This document shows positions 56,179 to 64,000 of a DNA stretch of 64,000 bases, piece after piece (the stretch's first letter is position 1; every line of letters begins with the position of its first letter). The translations under genes were made by a program, and so were the position numbers. The notes beneath the pieces are model-generated. The model saw only the letters and a program-made list of their open reading frames with translations, did not search any database and was not told where the DNA came from. The stretch lies in contig NZ_FNSC01000001.1 of assembly GCF_900105355.1 (NCBI RefSeq), forward strand, positions 3,968,001 to 4,032,000, in the 5' to 3' direction. Source of the DNA: Pseudomonas anguilliseptica. Lineage in GTDB: Bacteria > Pseudomonadota > Gammaproteobacteria > Pseudomonadales > Pseudomonadaceae.

Positions 56179-56987
56179 GCGGCCTTAATCGTTATTGCCT
56201 TGCTCTGAGTCTGCTGCTGGGCAGCGCCGTTGTCTGGGCAGATGTTGCTGGTAGCCAGGATCTGGACGTGCTGCCGCGTTTCGCCGGGAGCAAGATTGTC
56301 AGCTTCAAGGATGTTGCCGAACAGGAGCGCATTTACCCGCAGGGGGCGATTCGCCGCATCAGCGGCACTCTGCGTTACGAGCGCGAAGTGGCCGCCCAGG
56401 GCCAGTTGACCGCCGTGACCTATGAGCTGCCGCGCACTCACACGGCCAATGAGGTGTTCGCCAAGGCCCGCGGCGATCTGCAAGCCCAGGACGCCGAGTT
56501 GCTTTACTGGTGCGTGGGTCGTGAATGCGGTTCCAGTAGTCTATGGGCTAACGCGGTATTCAATAACGCTACCCTAACCGGTTCGGATGACCAGCAAACG
56601 TACGCATTGCTGCGTCTCGCTGAGCCACGTCAGGACAGCTTGTTGGCGCTGTACAGCATCACCCGTGGCAACAAGCGCGCTTACCTGCATGCCGAGATGC
56701 TGAACGCCAATGCGCCGTTGGGGGACGTCTTGCCTACCCCAGCCACCCTGCTGCGCCAGCTGAAAAGCACTGGAGAACTGCGCTTGGCCAAACAGGCCGA
56801 ACCCAGCGCTGCCTGGGTCGAACTGCTTGCGCGCAGCCTCAAGCTCGACAGCACCCTGCGCATCGTCATCAGCGGCGCACAGGCTGAAGCCTGGCGCGAT
56901 GCGCTGGTAGAACAGCGGGTGCGTGCCAGCCGTCTGGAGCTGGGTGATGCTGACGTGAGCGGCGTACAACTCAACGTGCTGCGCTAA
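56175..56987 (+). CDS. Exported DUF4892 protein
   Basis: A 270-aa secreted protein with a signal peptide ([22 protein letters not shown]). The mature part has two regions: an N-terminal section with [18 protein letters not shown] and [18 protein letters not shown], and a C-terminal OmpA-like-looking stretch ([29 protein letters not shown]) that may bind peptidoglycan, though I am not sure. It matches DUF4892. Function unknown. A terminator follows. Confidence 0.8.
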   Translation: MSGLNRYCLALSLLLGSAVVWADVAGSQDLDVLPRFAGSKIVSFKDVAEQERIYPQGAIRRISGTLRYEREVAAQGQLTAVTYELPRTHTANEVFAKARGDLQAQDAELLYWCVGRECGSSSLWANAVFNNATLTGSDDQQTYALLRLAEPRQDSLLALYSITRGNKRAYLHAEMLNANAPLGDVLPTPATLLRQLKSTGELRLAKQAEPSAAWVELLARSLKLDSTLRIVISGAQAEAWRDALVEQRVRASRLELGDADVSGVQLNVLR

Positions 56988-57026
56988 GACGCTACTGCCG
57001 GTACTCTTGCGGTGATTAATTGATCC

Positions 57027-57055
57027 GGCTCTGTCCCATGCGGCAGAGCCTTTTT
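57027..57055 (+). terminator. Terminator after DUF4892 gene
   Basis: GGCTCTG, a 10-nt loop, CAGAGCC and T5. Confidence 0.82.
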
Positions 57056-57078
57056 GCGTTGTGCAGGGAGCTGGTTGA

Positions 57079-58143
57079 ATGGCCAATAACGATCGTTTGC
57101 TGGTGCAGATTCTCCTGCTGGTCCTGTTGGGTGCCAGCCTGTGGGTATTGGCACCGTTCTGGTCGGCGCTGTTGTCGTTTGCCAGCTGGCCGGTGATGCG
57201 CGTGCTGACACGCCTGCTCGGTGGCCGTCAGGCGCTGGCTGCGGGGCTGCTAACCCTGGTTTGGACCGTGGTGGTGGCCGTGCCATTGGTGATGCTGGGC
57301 TTCAACCTTGCGGATCACATCAAGGATGTCACCGCCTTGCTCAAGGACTTTCAGGTCGAAGGGCTGCCACCGGCACCCACCTGGTTGGCTGGCGTGCCGC
57401 TTGTGGGTGAGCGCCTGGTGGGCTTCTGGATGACCATCGACCAGCAGGGTGCGGCGTTTTTCGCCACAGTGCGGCCGTACCTGGGGCAGGTTGGCAACTG
57501 GCTGCTGGCGCGCAGTGCGCAGATCGGTGGCGGCATGCTGGAATTGGCCCTGAGCCTGATTCTGGTGTTCTTTTTCTACCGCGACGGGCCGCGCCTGGCG
57601 GCGTTTGCCGAAAGCCTGCTGCAGCGCCTGATCGGCGATCGCGCCGAGCATTACCTGGAGTTGGTGGCCGGCACCGTGCAGCGGGTGGTCAACGGGGTGA
57701 TCGGTACTGCCGCAGCGCAGGCGATCCTGGCCTGGATCGGTTTCACCATCGCCGGCATACCCGGTGCGCTGGTGCTGGGGATTCTGACGTTTGGCTTCAG
57801 CCTGATCATGGTTCCACCGCTGATCTGGGGCCCAGCTGTAGCCTGGTTGTTCTGGCAGGGCGAAGTCGGTATGGGTGTGTTCCTGCTGATCTGGGGTTTC
57901 CTGGTAATCAGCGGCGTCGATAACATCCTCAAGCCGTACCTGATCAGTCGTGGCGGTAACCTGCCATTGATCGTGGTGCTGCTTGGTGTGTTTGGCGGCA
58001 TCCTGGCGTTCCGCTTTATGGGCTTGTTCCTCGGCCCAACCCTGTTGGCCGTGGCGTATAGCCTGCTCAGTGACTGGGTTGGTAGCCCTGTTGTAAACGC
58101 CGCTGCGAGCAGCGCGGAGCCGGCGGACAAACCGCTCAGCTGA
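57079..58143 (+). CDS. AI-2E transporter family membrane protein
   Basis: A 354-aa protein with about seven to eight transmembrane helices of the AI-2E/UPF0118 (TqsA/YdiK) family. Motifs include the FFFYRDG segment after a helix, the long VPPLIWGPAVAWLFWQGE region and VDNILKPYLISRGGNLPLIVVLLGVFGG, a family hallmark. Members export varied small molecules or act as Na+/H+ antiporters; the substrate is not predictable. GGGAG precedes the ATG. Confidence 0.9.
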   Translation: MANNDRLLVQILLLVLLGASLWVLAPFWSALLSFASWPVMRVLTRLLGGRQALAAGLLTLVWTVVVAVPLVMLGFNLADHIKDVTALLKDFQVEGLPPAPTWLAGVPLVGERLVGFWMTIDQQGAAFFATVRPYLGQVGNWLLARSAQIGGGMLELALSLILVFFFYRDGPRLAAFAESLLQRLIGDRAEHYLELVAGTVQRVVNGVIGTAAAQAILAWIGFTIAGIPGALVLGILTFGFSLIMVPPLIWGPAVAWLFWQGEVGMGVFLLIWGFLVISGVDNILKPYLISRGGNLPLIVVLLGVFGGILAFRFMGLFLGPTLLAVAYSLLSDWVGSPVVNAAASSAEPADKPLS

Positions 58144-58264
58144 GTTCGCAGTGCAACCGTGCTGGTGTTCGAGCGGGTTGGCATTCTCGGGAAATTTCCC
58201 CCGCGGCGCCTTGGTCGCCTGTAGCCGGGGTGGTAGCCTTGCTGCGCTTCGCCGGCTGATACAC

Positions 58265-58295
58265 GGCTTGCGCAGTCAGGCGTTGTGCGCAAGCC
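58265..58295. other. 10-bp hairpin in the leader of the YdgA-like gene
   Basis: GGCTTGCGCA-11 nt-TGCGCAAGCC is a perfect inverted repeat in the 231-nt gap before 58375. It lacks a T tract and could be an operator or an mRNA structure. I see no gene in the gap. Confidence 0.55.
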
Positions 58296-58374
58296 CGACG
58301 CCGCGCCTCAAACCGCAACAGGCGGTAGCAGGGAAGCCCCACACCTATAACGGACACGCAGGATTACTCCTCCC

Positions 58375-59918
58375 ATGAAGAAAATTGCAGGCAGCGCCCT
58401 TGGCGCAGTTGTCGTTCTCGGCGCATTGAGCACCGCAGGCGCCTGGTACACCGGTCAGCAGCTTCCAGCGGTGCTGGAAACCTCGATTCAGCAAGCCAAC
58501 CAGGATATGGGCAAAACCCTGCCGGCCCTTGGCCTCAGCGCCAGCATCGAGCTGGTTTCCCTGGAGCGCCAGCTGTTCAGCAGCAACGCGCGCTATCGCA
58601 TTCAGTTTGCCGGCAGCCTGGATGGCGAATCGCCGAGCAACTTCGAGTGGTTAGTCACCGACCGCATCGAACATGGGCCTTTCCCGCTTTCGCGGTTGCA
58701 AAGCCTGAAGTTGCTGCCCGTTATGGCCACCAGCAACTATGCGCTGGAGCGCAGCCCGGAGCTGGAGAAGTGGTTCGCCGGTAGCCAGGGCGGTGCGCCG
58801 CTGCAGGGCCAGGTCAGCCTCGGTTATGACCGTTCGATGAGCGGCAACCTGCGTGTGCAGCCGCTGCAGATGGCGCTGGATGAACAGAGCCAGATTGATT
58901 TCAGCGGCCTGGAGATCGACTTCGACAGCAGCGCGAATGTCGAGAAAATCAGCGCCAGTGGCGTGATGGACAGTTTCAAGGTCACCTCAACCCTGTCCAC
59001 CGATGAAAGCATGCGCCTTGAGTTCAGGGGTATGAACCTCACCAGCAACACCCGCAAGGGTACCAGCGACTTCTACCTGGGACAGAACGAGGTGCGTCTG
59101 CAGCAGATCGAGCTGCAGATTGGCGAGAGCGCGCCCATCCTGTTCAAGGATTTCGTTCAGCGTGATGAGACCAGCGAGGCCAACCAGCAGCTGTCGGCAC
59201 GCTACAGCTATGACGTCGGCATGATCAGCTATCAGGGCACTGATATCGGCTCCTCGCAAATGCTCTGGACCGTGAAAAACCTCGACGCGCGGCTCTGCAG
59301 TCGATGATCGAGCTGTACGGCAGCCTGCTGCAGAGCGGCAAGGTCGACAGTGAAAGCGGTATGCCGCAGCTGACCGACGAGCAGACTGCGCTGTTCAAGA
59401 CCGATCTGGAAAAACTGCTGGCCGGCAAACCGGGCCTGGCCCTGGAAAAACTGGCGTTCAAGACCGCCAACGGCGAGAGCAGCTTCAGCTTTGGCTTGGA
59501 CTTGAACAAGCCGGCATCATTCGACCTGCCGGCGCCTGAGCTGGCCAAGCAGCTGATCGCTCAGCTGGATGCCAAACTGCTGGTGTCCAAGGCGATGATT
59601 GCCGATGTAATTGGCGTGCAGGCCACTCTGGCCGGGGAAACCGACAAGGAAGCGATTGCCCAGCAGGCTGCGATGGTAGGTGACATGGCCAGTGGCATGG
59701 CGGTGGCCAGCGAACTGGCGGTGGTGCAGGGCGAGGACATCAGCTCCAGCCTGCAGTACGCCAACGACCAGGTGACTTTCAACGGCAAGCAGATGACCGT
59801 AGAGCAGTTCGTCGCACTGGCCATGAGCAGCGGCGGCGGTTTGGCGGGCATGGCCCCTGAAACCCCGGCTGAGGAAATGCTGCTGGAAGAAAGCGAGGCT
59901 GAAAGCACCCTTCAGTAA
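58375..59918 (+). pseudogene. YdgA/DUF945 family protein, 1-bp deletion
   Basis: The restored product is about 514 aa and matches the YdgA (DUF945) family of inner-membrane-anchored periplasmic proteins of unknown role. An N-terminal anchor (IAGSALGAVVVLGALSTAGAW) precedes a long beta-rich region. The first frame ends LWTVKNLDARLCSR-TGA at 59307; the next frame supplies MIELYGSLLQSGKVDSESG and continues to 59918. One base is missing near 59291, probably one G of the GG at that place, giving LDAR-ALQSMIELYG. The truncated product lacks about 200 C-terminal residues. Confidence 0.87.
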
Positions 59919-59960
59919 CGCTTTCAGCGCTACGCCCTCAGCGTAGCCAGCGCGTCACAT

Positions 59961-60003
59961 ACGGCCAGACGACCTGTAGAGCAGGGCGCCTGGCCGTTTT
60001 TTT
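59961..60003 (+). terminator. Terminator after YdgA-like gene
   Basis: ACGGCCAG and CTGGCCGT pair over a 21-nt internal region, followed by T7. Confidence 0.8.
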
Positions 60004-60020
60004 GCCCATGGCCCGCGATC

Positions 60021-60071
60021 TTTACGCTTTCTTTATGCCGGGTGGCACCGCCCGCACTCGTTCCTTTACGC
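60021..60071 (+). promoter_or_regulatory. KdpE-like direct repeats without kdp genes
   Basis: TTTACGC (60021-60027) and TTTATGC (60032-60038) are direct repeats 11 nt apart, one helical turn, and a third TTTACGC lies at 60065-60071. This resembles the KdpE box of kdpFABC promoters. The 305-nt gap 59919-60223 holds only the terminator, these repeats and a 13-codon ORF. In PAO1, as I recall, kdpFABCDE lies in this interval, so the site may be what is left after loss of that operon. Confidence 0.45.
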
Positions 60072-60114
60072 CCTGTCTGCTGACAGTTTGCCCACGCGGT
60101 AGAGGAGCAAACAC

Positions 60115-60156
60115 ATGAGCACTACTCGCCCTCTGGGTCGCGCTAAAGCGCGTTAG
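60115..60156 (+). CDS. 13-codon leader ORF
   Basis: MSTTRPLGRAKAR followed by TAG, preceded 7 nt upstream by a strong AGAGGAG (60101-60107). It lies downstream of the KdpE-like repeats and has no gene in operon after it. It may be a leader peptide or the start of a deleted gene. The basic composition is unremarkable and expression is unproven. Confidence 0.4.
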   Translation: MSTTRPLGRAKAR

Positions 60157-60223
60157 CCGCAGCAGCTTGCCGAGCCTGTTTTTAACGCAGCAGGGTCGAC
60201 GCGCAGCAGATCGTAAAAAGGCT

Positions 60224-61249
60224 CTAGCGGTCCCCGCGCTCGTACTTATCCAGCGTATCGCTGGCGATCTGCCGGCCGAGCATGATCAGTTCCGGCGCCT
60301 TGTAGAACTCGAAGAAGCGGCACACGCGCTTGGGCACGTTGATCAGGATATCCGGCGGGTAACCAGCAATCTTGTACTGCGCCAACGAGGTCTGCATCAC
60401 TTCGAAGCTCTGGTTGATCAGCTCCAGCAGGGATGCCGGGCCGCTGAGGTCGGCCACCCGTGAGCCGCTTGCAGATTTTGGCGCGGCAGGTTTGTCCAGA
60501 CTGCTGCGGGTGTTCTGCTGCCAGGGGTTGATGGCTTCTGGCTGTAGTGCAGGGCTCTGGTCTTCCAGTAAAAGTAGTTCGTCATCTTCCCCGGGCTTGC
60601 GTTTGAACGAGGGTAGGCGTGAGCCGAGCGAACTCATCAGCAGGTCGAAGCGGCCCTTGAGCGCGGGTGCACGTTCGATAGTCGGCAGTTCGTAGTGTTG
60701 CTGATGGGCCGAGTTGAGGTTGACCGCGATAATCAGATCACAGTGCGCGGACACTACCGGGACGATGGGCAGGGGGTTGAGCAGGCCGCCGTCGACCAGC
60801 ATGCGCTTGCCTTGCACCACCGGGGTGAACAGGCTGGGGATCGCAGCCGAGGCGCGCATGGCCTGGTGCAGGCAGCCTTCCTGGAACCAGATTTCCTGCT
60901 GGTTGGTCAGGTCGGTGGCCACGGCGGTGAAGGGGATGGGCAGCTCTTCAATATTGATCTCGCCGACTATTTCGCGAATTTTGCCGAAGACCTTTTCACC
61001 GCGAATCGCCCCTAGACGAAAGCTCACATCAAGCAGGCGCAATACGTCCAGATAATCCAAGCTCTGCGTCCATTCGCGGTATTCATTGAGTTTGCCGGCG
61101 GCGTAGATACCGCCGACCACCGCGCCCATGGAGCAACCGGCGATGCAGGCGATTTCATAACCACGGGCTTCCAGCTCCTCGATTACGCCGATGTGCGCAT
61201 AACCGCGCGCACCTCCGGAGCCCAATACCAGTGCAATGCGCTTACTCAT
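60224..61249 (-). CDS. Patatin-like phospholipase (RssA family)
   Basis: A 341-aa patatin-domain serine hydrolase. The oxyanion hole is GSGGARGYAHIGV, the nucleophile serine lies in GCSMGAVVGGIYAAG, and the dyad aspartate in LVDGGLLNPLPI. ASAAIPSLFTPV is also typical. The C-terminal part (about 230-341) is a lower-complexity extension ending in a helical module. I prefer ATG 61249 (MSKRIALVLGSGG) with GGGGA upstream. Substrates are probably phospholipids or acyl esters. Confidence 0.92.
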   Translation of the reverse strand: MSKRIALVLGSGGARGYAHIGVIEELEARGYEIACIAGCSMGAVVGGIYAAGKLNEYREWTQSLDYLDVLRLLDVSFRLGAIRGEKVFGKIREIVGEINIEELPIPFTAVATDLTNQQEIWFQEGCLHQAMRASAAIPSLFTPVVQGKRMLVDGGLLNPLPIVPVVSAHCDLIIAVNLNSAHQQHYELPTIERAPALKGRFDLLMSSLGSRLPSFKRKPGEDDELLLLEDQSPALQPEAINPWQQNTRSSLDKPAAPKSASGSRVADLSGPASLLELINQSFEVMQTSLAQYKIAGYPPDILINVPKRVCRFFEFYKAPELIMLGRQIASDTLDKYERGDR

Positions 61250-61493
61250 CTTGACGTCCCCCATCACTATTTATCTAGCGAACATACGCGCCGTGTCGTA
61301 CGCCGCCAAGGCGCGATTTGCTAGTATCCAGCACATTCGAGTTTACCCGCTGTGGCTTGCTAGAGCGGTTGCAAGGGTGTTGGCACTTTTACCTGTTCTA
61401 CGCGTCTTAGTGGCTGTATTGATGCGTCGCGAATATTGACGGCGATGCGTTGTGATGCCGAGTCAATCGTCTGTCTATTGCAGGAGTCACCTG

Positions 61494-61772
61494 ATGAAAC
61501 TGTGGATCGTGTTGCCCATGCTGCTGTTGGTGTTGAGCGGTTGTGCGGGGAAAACGGCTTATCGCAACAGCTGCGCCAATCAGCTGGACGCCGCCTGGCG
61601 CGAGCTGGACCTGGCCAAGGCCGAGGGTTTCGCCGGTACGGTGAGTTACTCCAAGGCGCTGTCGCTGCTGACAGCGGCGAAAACCCAGCAGCAGTTCGAG
61701 GGGTACAAAGGCTGTACGGCGAAGTCCGAGCGCGCCCGTTTCTATATCCGCGAGTCGCGAGCAGGCCGCTGA
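61494..61772 (+). CDS. Small lipoprotein
   Basis: A 92-aa protein with a lipoprotein signal (LWIVLPMLLLVLSGC, lipobox LSGC) and a short helical mature part (SCANQLDAAWRELDLAKAEGF, SYSKALSLLTAAKTQQQFEGY). The mature segment has two further Cys. CAGGAG lies about 8 nt before the ATG. Its stop overlaps the flavin reductase start (TGATG). Function unknown. Confidence 0.82.
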   Translation: MKLWIVLPMLLLVLSGCAGKTAYRNSCANQLDAAWRELDLAKAEGFAGTVSYSKALSLLTAAKTQQQFEGYKGCTAKSERARFYIRESRAGR

Positions 61773-62380
61773 TGCAACTGGACTTCAGCACACTGCAACC
61801 GCTCGAACGCTACCGCTGGCTGGCGTCGACCATCACCCCGCGACCGATTGCCTGGGTTTCCACGCAATCGACCGAGGGTGTCAGCAACCTGGCGCCGTTC
61901 AGCTTCTTCCAGGTGATCAGTGATGACCCGCCGACCCTGATGGTCAATGTCAATCACCGCGCCGATGGCGGCTTGAAAGACACTCTGCTGAATGTACAGG
62001 CCAATGGCGAACTGGTGATTCAACTGGTGTCCTTTGCCCAGGCCGAGGCGATGAATGCCAGCGCGGCGGTGCTGCCCTACGGCATCAGCGAGTTTGAGCA
62101 GTGCGGCATCGCCAGCCAGCCATCGCAGCGGGTTGCGCCGCCTCGGGTGGCTGGCGCAGCTGTGGCTTTTGAGTGTCGGGTGGCGCAGATTCAGGCTTAT
62201 CCGGCAGAAAAGCCCAATTGCCATCTGATCTTCGCCGAAGTGCTGTTGGCGCATATCGACGATGCGGTGCTCAATGAGCAGGGCCGTATCGATGCGCACA
62301 AGCTCGATCTGGTCGGGCGTCTGGGTGGCATGGCCTATAGCCGCACCCGCGATACGTTCGAGATGCAGCGTCCCAACTAG
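61772..62380 (+). CDS. Flavin reductase-like FMN-binding split-barrel protein
   Basis: A 202-aa split-barrel flavoprotein. STITPRPIAWVSTQSTEGVSNLAPFSFFQ is the FMN-binding signature and is followed by DPPTLMVNVN and ELVIQLVS. Such proteins are flavin reductases or oxidoreductases that partner monooxygenases; no partner lies nearby. The ATG at 61772 overlaps the lipoprotein stop, which fixes the start, although the frame is open upstream. Confidence 0.9.
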   Translation: MQLDFSTLQPLERYRWLASTITPRPIAWVSTQSTEGVSNLAPFSFFQVISDDPPTLMVNVNHRADGGLKDTLLNVQANGELVIQLVSFAQAEAMNASAAVLPYGISEFEQCGIASQPSQRVAPPRVAGAAVAFECRVAQIQAYPAEKPNCHLIFAEVLLAHIDDAVLNEQGRIDAHKLDLVGRLGGMAYSRTRDTFEMQRPN

Positions 62381-62567
62381 CTCTGATCGCGGCTGACTCC
62401 TGTTGGGAGCGGTCGGCGCGGCAATCAAGCCAAAAGCGACCTCTGTTTAGCTGTTAGCACCACGCACCAGCCTGCTGGCTTGTCGCCAGCACGGCTGTGC
62501 TCCTATGTTGCCAACCTTGAATGCAGGCAGCGCCGGGCTGTCTTGTGGTCGTTCGACAGGGGGAGCT

Positions 62568-64000
62568 ATGTGGACGGTGGTGCAGCGGCAGGTCGCCAGT
62601 TTGAGCACGGCGAGCAAACTGGCCTCGGGCTTTGGCATCGTTCTGGCGCTCACCGCTCTGGTGGCGGCCACCGGGTTTCTGGCACTGCGTGATGTCAGCG
62701 CGCGCTCGACGCTGCTGGAGCGCATGAGCGCGATCAATAGCCAGGTCATGCAGATTCGCCGCAGCGAGCAGGATTTTGTTCTCAGTAGCGACAAGCAGCA
62801 CGCCACCCGGCTGCACGAACAGGCGCAGCAGATTCTCGACGCCAGTGCTGCGCTGCAGGCGTTGTTGCCGGAGGCCGAGCGGGCCGGGCTGGATCAGGTG
62901 GCCGAGGCTATGACAGCCTATCGCGCTGCCTTCGATCGCTATGTTGAGCAGAGCGACAATATGCACCTGTCGCTGGAGGCCGCGACCTGGTTGGTAGTCA
63001 GCGCGTCCAACAGCCTCGATCTGCTCAAAGACGGTTTGGCTGAAGACGGCGTCGATCTGCTCAAAAGCAGCCAGGGCCAGCAGGGCGGCGAATCCGTGCT
63101 GCAGGCGGGGCAGATCAGTCAGGTGCATCAGCTGTTGCTGCGTGCGCTGGATCAGGCTCGTGTGCTGCTGGAACAAAGCCGCAGCAGTGGCGAAGCGATT
63201 CCGACCCGTATTCAGGAAGCCGTCGAAGCCCAGCAGTTGGCCGGTGAGCTGCGCGATGCCATGGCGGACCCCGGTTATGCGGCGGTGTTGGCCGAGGTGA
63301 TCGGCAACGTCAACTCCTTCAATGACCGGCTGGGCGAATACACCGGATTGTTGCAGCAGCAAAAGCGCGAATACCAGAGCCTGGTGCAACAGGCCGAACG
63401 CATCCTCAGTCTGGTTGATCAGGCCTACGGGCGGCAGAAGGCCAGCCTGCATGGACAGCTGCAGGCCAGTACCTGGTTGATTGTGCTGGCCACGGCGTTG
63501 GCGCTGCTGATCGGTCTGCTGGCAACGCTGACCATCACCCTGCTGATCGTGCGCCCGCTCAAACAGGTGATCGAACAGGCGCGGCGCATTGCCGAGGGTG
63601 ACCTCAGCGTCCAGGTCGAGGTGCAGCGCGGCGACGAGATTGGCCAGTTGCAGGCGGCCATGCAGGGTATGTCCAGCAATCTGCGCGCGATGGTGGGGCG
63701 GCTGCAGGGTGGGGTGCTGCAGATATCCGCGTCTGCGCAGTCGCTGTCAGCCAGTACCGAGCAAACGCGTCTGGGCGTGAATGGGCAGAAGGTGGAAACC
63801 GATCAGGTCGCCACCGCCATGAGTGAAATGACCGCCACCGTGTACGAGGTGGCACGCAATGCCGAGGCTGCGGCGTCGTCCACCGAACAGGCTGATCACC
63901 GCGTCAATAGCGGCGTAGCGGTGGTGCAGCAGACCCTGGAGCGAATCAACCAACTGGCCAGTGCCATGCAGATCACCACCCAGAGCATCGAGCGGCTCAG
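62568..64000 (+). CDS. Methyl-accepting chemotaxis protein (5' part)
   Basis: The frame from ATG 62568 (GGGGGAG 5 nt upstream) is open to the window end, at least 477 residues. It has a helix (about 20-42), a long helical periplasmic sensor (about 45-305) beginning with IRRSEQDFVLSSDKQHATRL, which suggests a helical-bimodular (HBM) domain, a second helix (about 310-332), HAMP (VRPLKQVIEQARRIAEGDLS) and the start of the methyl-accepting domain (TDQVATAMSEMTATVYEVARNA). The signalling tip lies beyond the window. By position it may correspond to PA1646 of P. aeruginosa; ligand unknown. Confidence 0.88.
   Translation, partial: MWTVVQRQVASLSTASKLASGFGIVLALTALVAATGFLALRDVSARSTLLERMSAINSQVMQIRRSEQDFVLSSDKQHATRLHEQAQQILDASAALQALLPEAERAGLDQVAEAMTAYRAAFDRYVEQSDNMHLSLEAATWLVVSASNSLDLLKDGLAEDGVDLLKSSQGQQGGESVLQAGQISQVHQLLLRALDQARVLLEQSRSSGEAIPTRIQEAVEAQQLAGELRDAMADPGYAAVLAEVIGNVNSFNDRLGEYTGLLQQQKREYQSLVQQAERILSLVDQAYGRQKASLHGQLQASTWLIVLATALALLIGLLATLTITLLIVRPLKQVIEQARRIAEGDLSVQVEVQRGDEIGQLQAAMQGMSSNLRAMVGRLQGGVLQISASAQSLSASTEQTRLGVNGQKVETDQVATAMSEMTATVYEVARNAEAAASSTEQADHRVNSGVAVVQQTLERINQLASAMQITTQSIERL

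Noticed and set aside
60043..60056. GGCACCGCCCGC as a sigma-54 promoter.
   Set aside because: GG and GC are 8 nt apart instead of 10 and the -12 block does not match.

Overview
The window is chromosomal DNA of a Pseudomonas, most like the P. aeruginosa / P. mendocina / P. alcaligenes side of the genus. The evidence is GC-rich coding with NNC/NNG preference and a backbone whose order follows what I recall of P. aeruginosa PAO1 around PA1574-PA1646: gltA divergent from sdhCDAB-sucAB-lpdG-sucCD, then a braB/brnQ transporter, htpG, a dienelactone hydrolase, fabAB, a hybrid kinase like PA1611, gpsA, an acyl-CoA synthetase, a patatin and chemoreceptors. I see no phage, insertion sequence, CRISPR array, rRNA or tRNA.

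Layout. 1-5.9 kb: end of an ABC exporter, a broken saccharopine-dehydrogenase-like gene, a DUF2269 protein, a broken RhtA-type exporter, ppnP, an exonuclease and a 3-hydroxyisobutyrate-dehydrogenase-like enzyme. 5.9-11 kb: a doubly broken c-di-GMP response regulator with its histidine kinase, a YkgJ protein and a START-domain protein. 11.1-24.2 kb: the TCA-cycle block (citrate synthase, succinate dehydrogenase, 2-oxoglutarate dehydrogenase, succinyl-CoA synthetase), intact, with strong sigma-70 promoters for gltA and sdh and a hairpin in each larger intercistronic gap. 24.4-31.8 kb: brnQ, DUF599, MAPEG, a small lipoprotein, two PaaI-type thioesterases, a membrane protein and htpG. 31.8-36.5 kb: an MHYT hybrid kinase (frameshifted) overlapping an HD-GYP regulator. 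36.5-45.3 kb: dienelactone hydrolase, an ECF sigma / anti-sigma / DUF4394 group, a solute-binding-protein/OsmC/pirin operon, an amidohydrolase, DUF3859 and a chemoreceptor with an internal stop. 45.3-53.7 kb: fabAB, a frameshifted hybrid kinase, gpsA, DUF4389, sixA, acyl-CoA synthetase and thioesterase. 53.8-64 kb: two alpha/beta hydrolases, GST, DUF4892, an AI-2E family protein, a frameshifted YdgA-like protein, a patatin, a lipoprotein, a flavin reductase and the start of another chemoreceptor.

Two things stand out. First, eight genes carry nine clear disruptions (three in-frame stops, four 1-bp deletions, one 1-bp insertion, one 8-bp tandem duplication), and one lipoprotein has GTA where its start codon is expected. 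Most hits are in signalling, regulatory or membrane genes, while about 20 kb of housekeeping genes are clean; this may be gene decay, a mutator history or draft-quality sequence. Second, the ECF sigma gene and the nearby DUF4394 gene share an almost identical two-block promoter (CGACATCCA - 13/14 nt - GGGTATA), which defines a probable self-regulated sigma circuit. A KdpE-like promoter with a tiny leader ORF but no kdp genes is a third point of interest.
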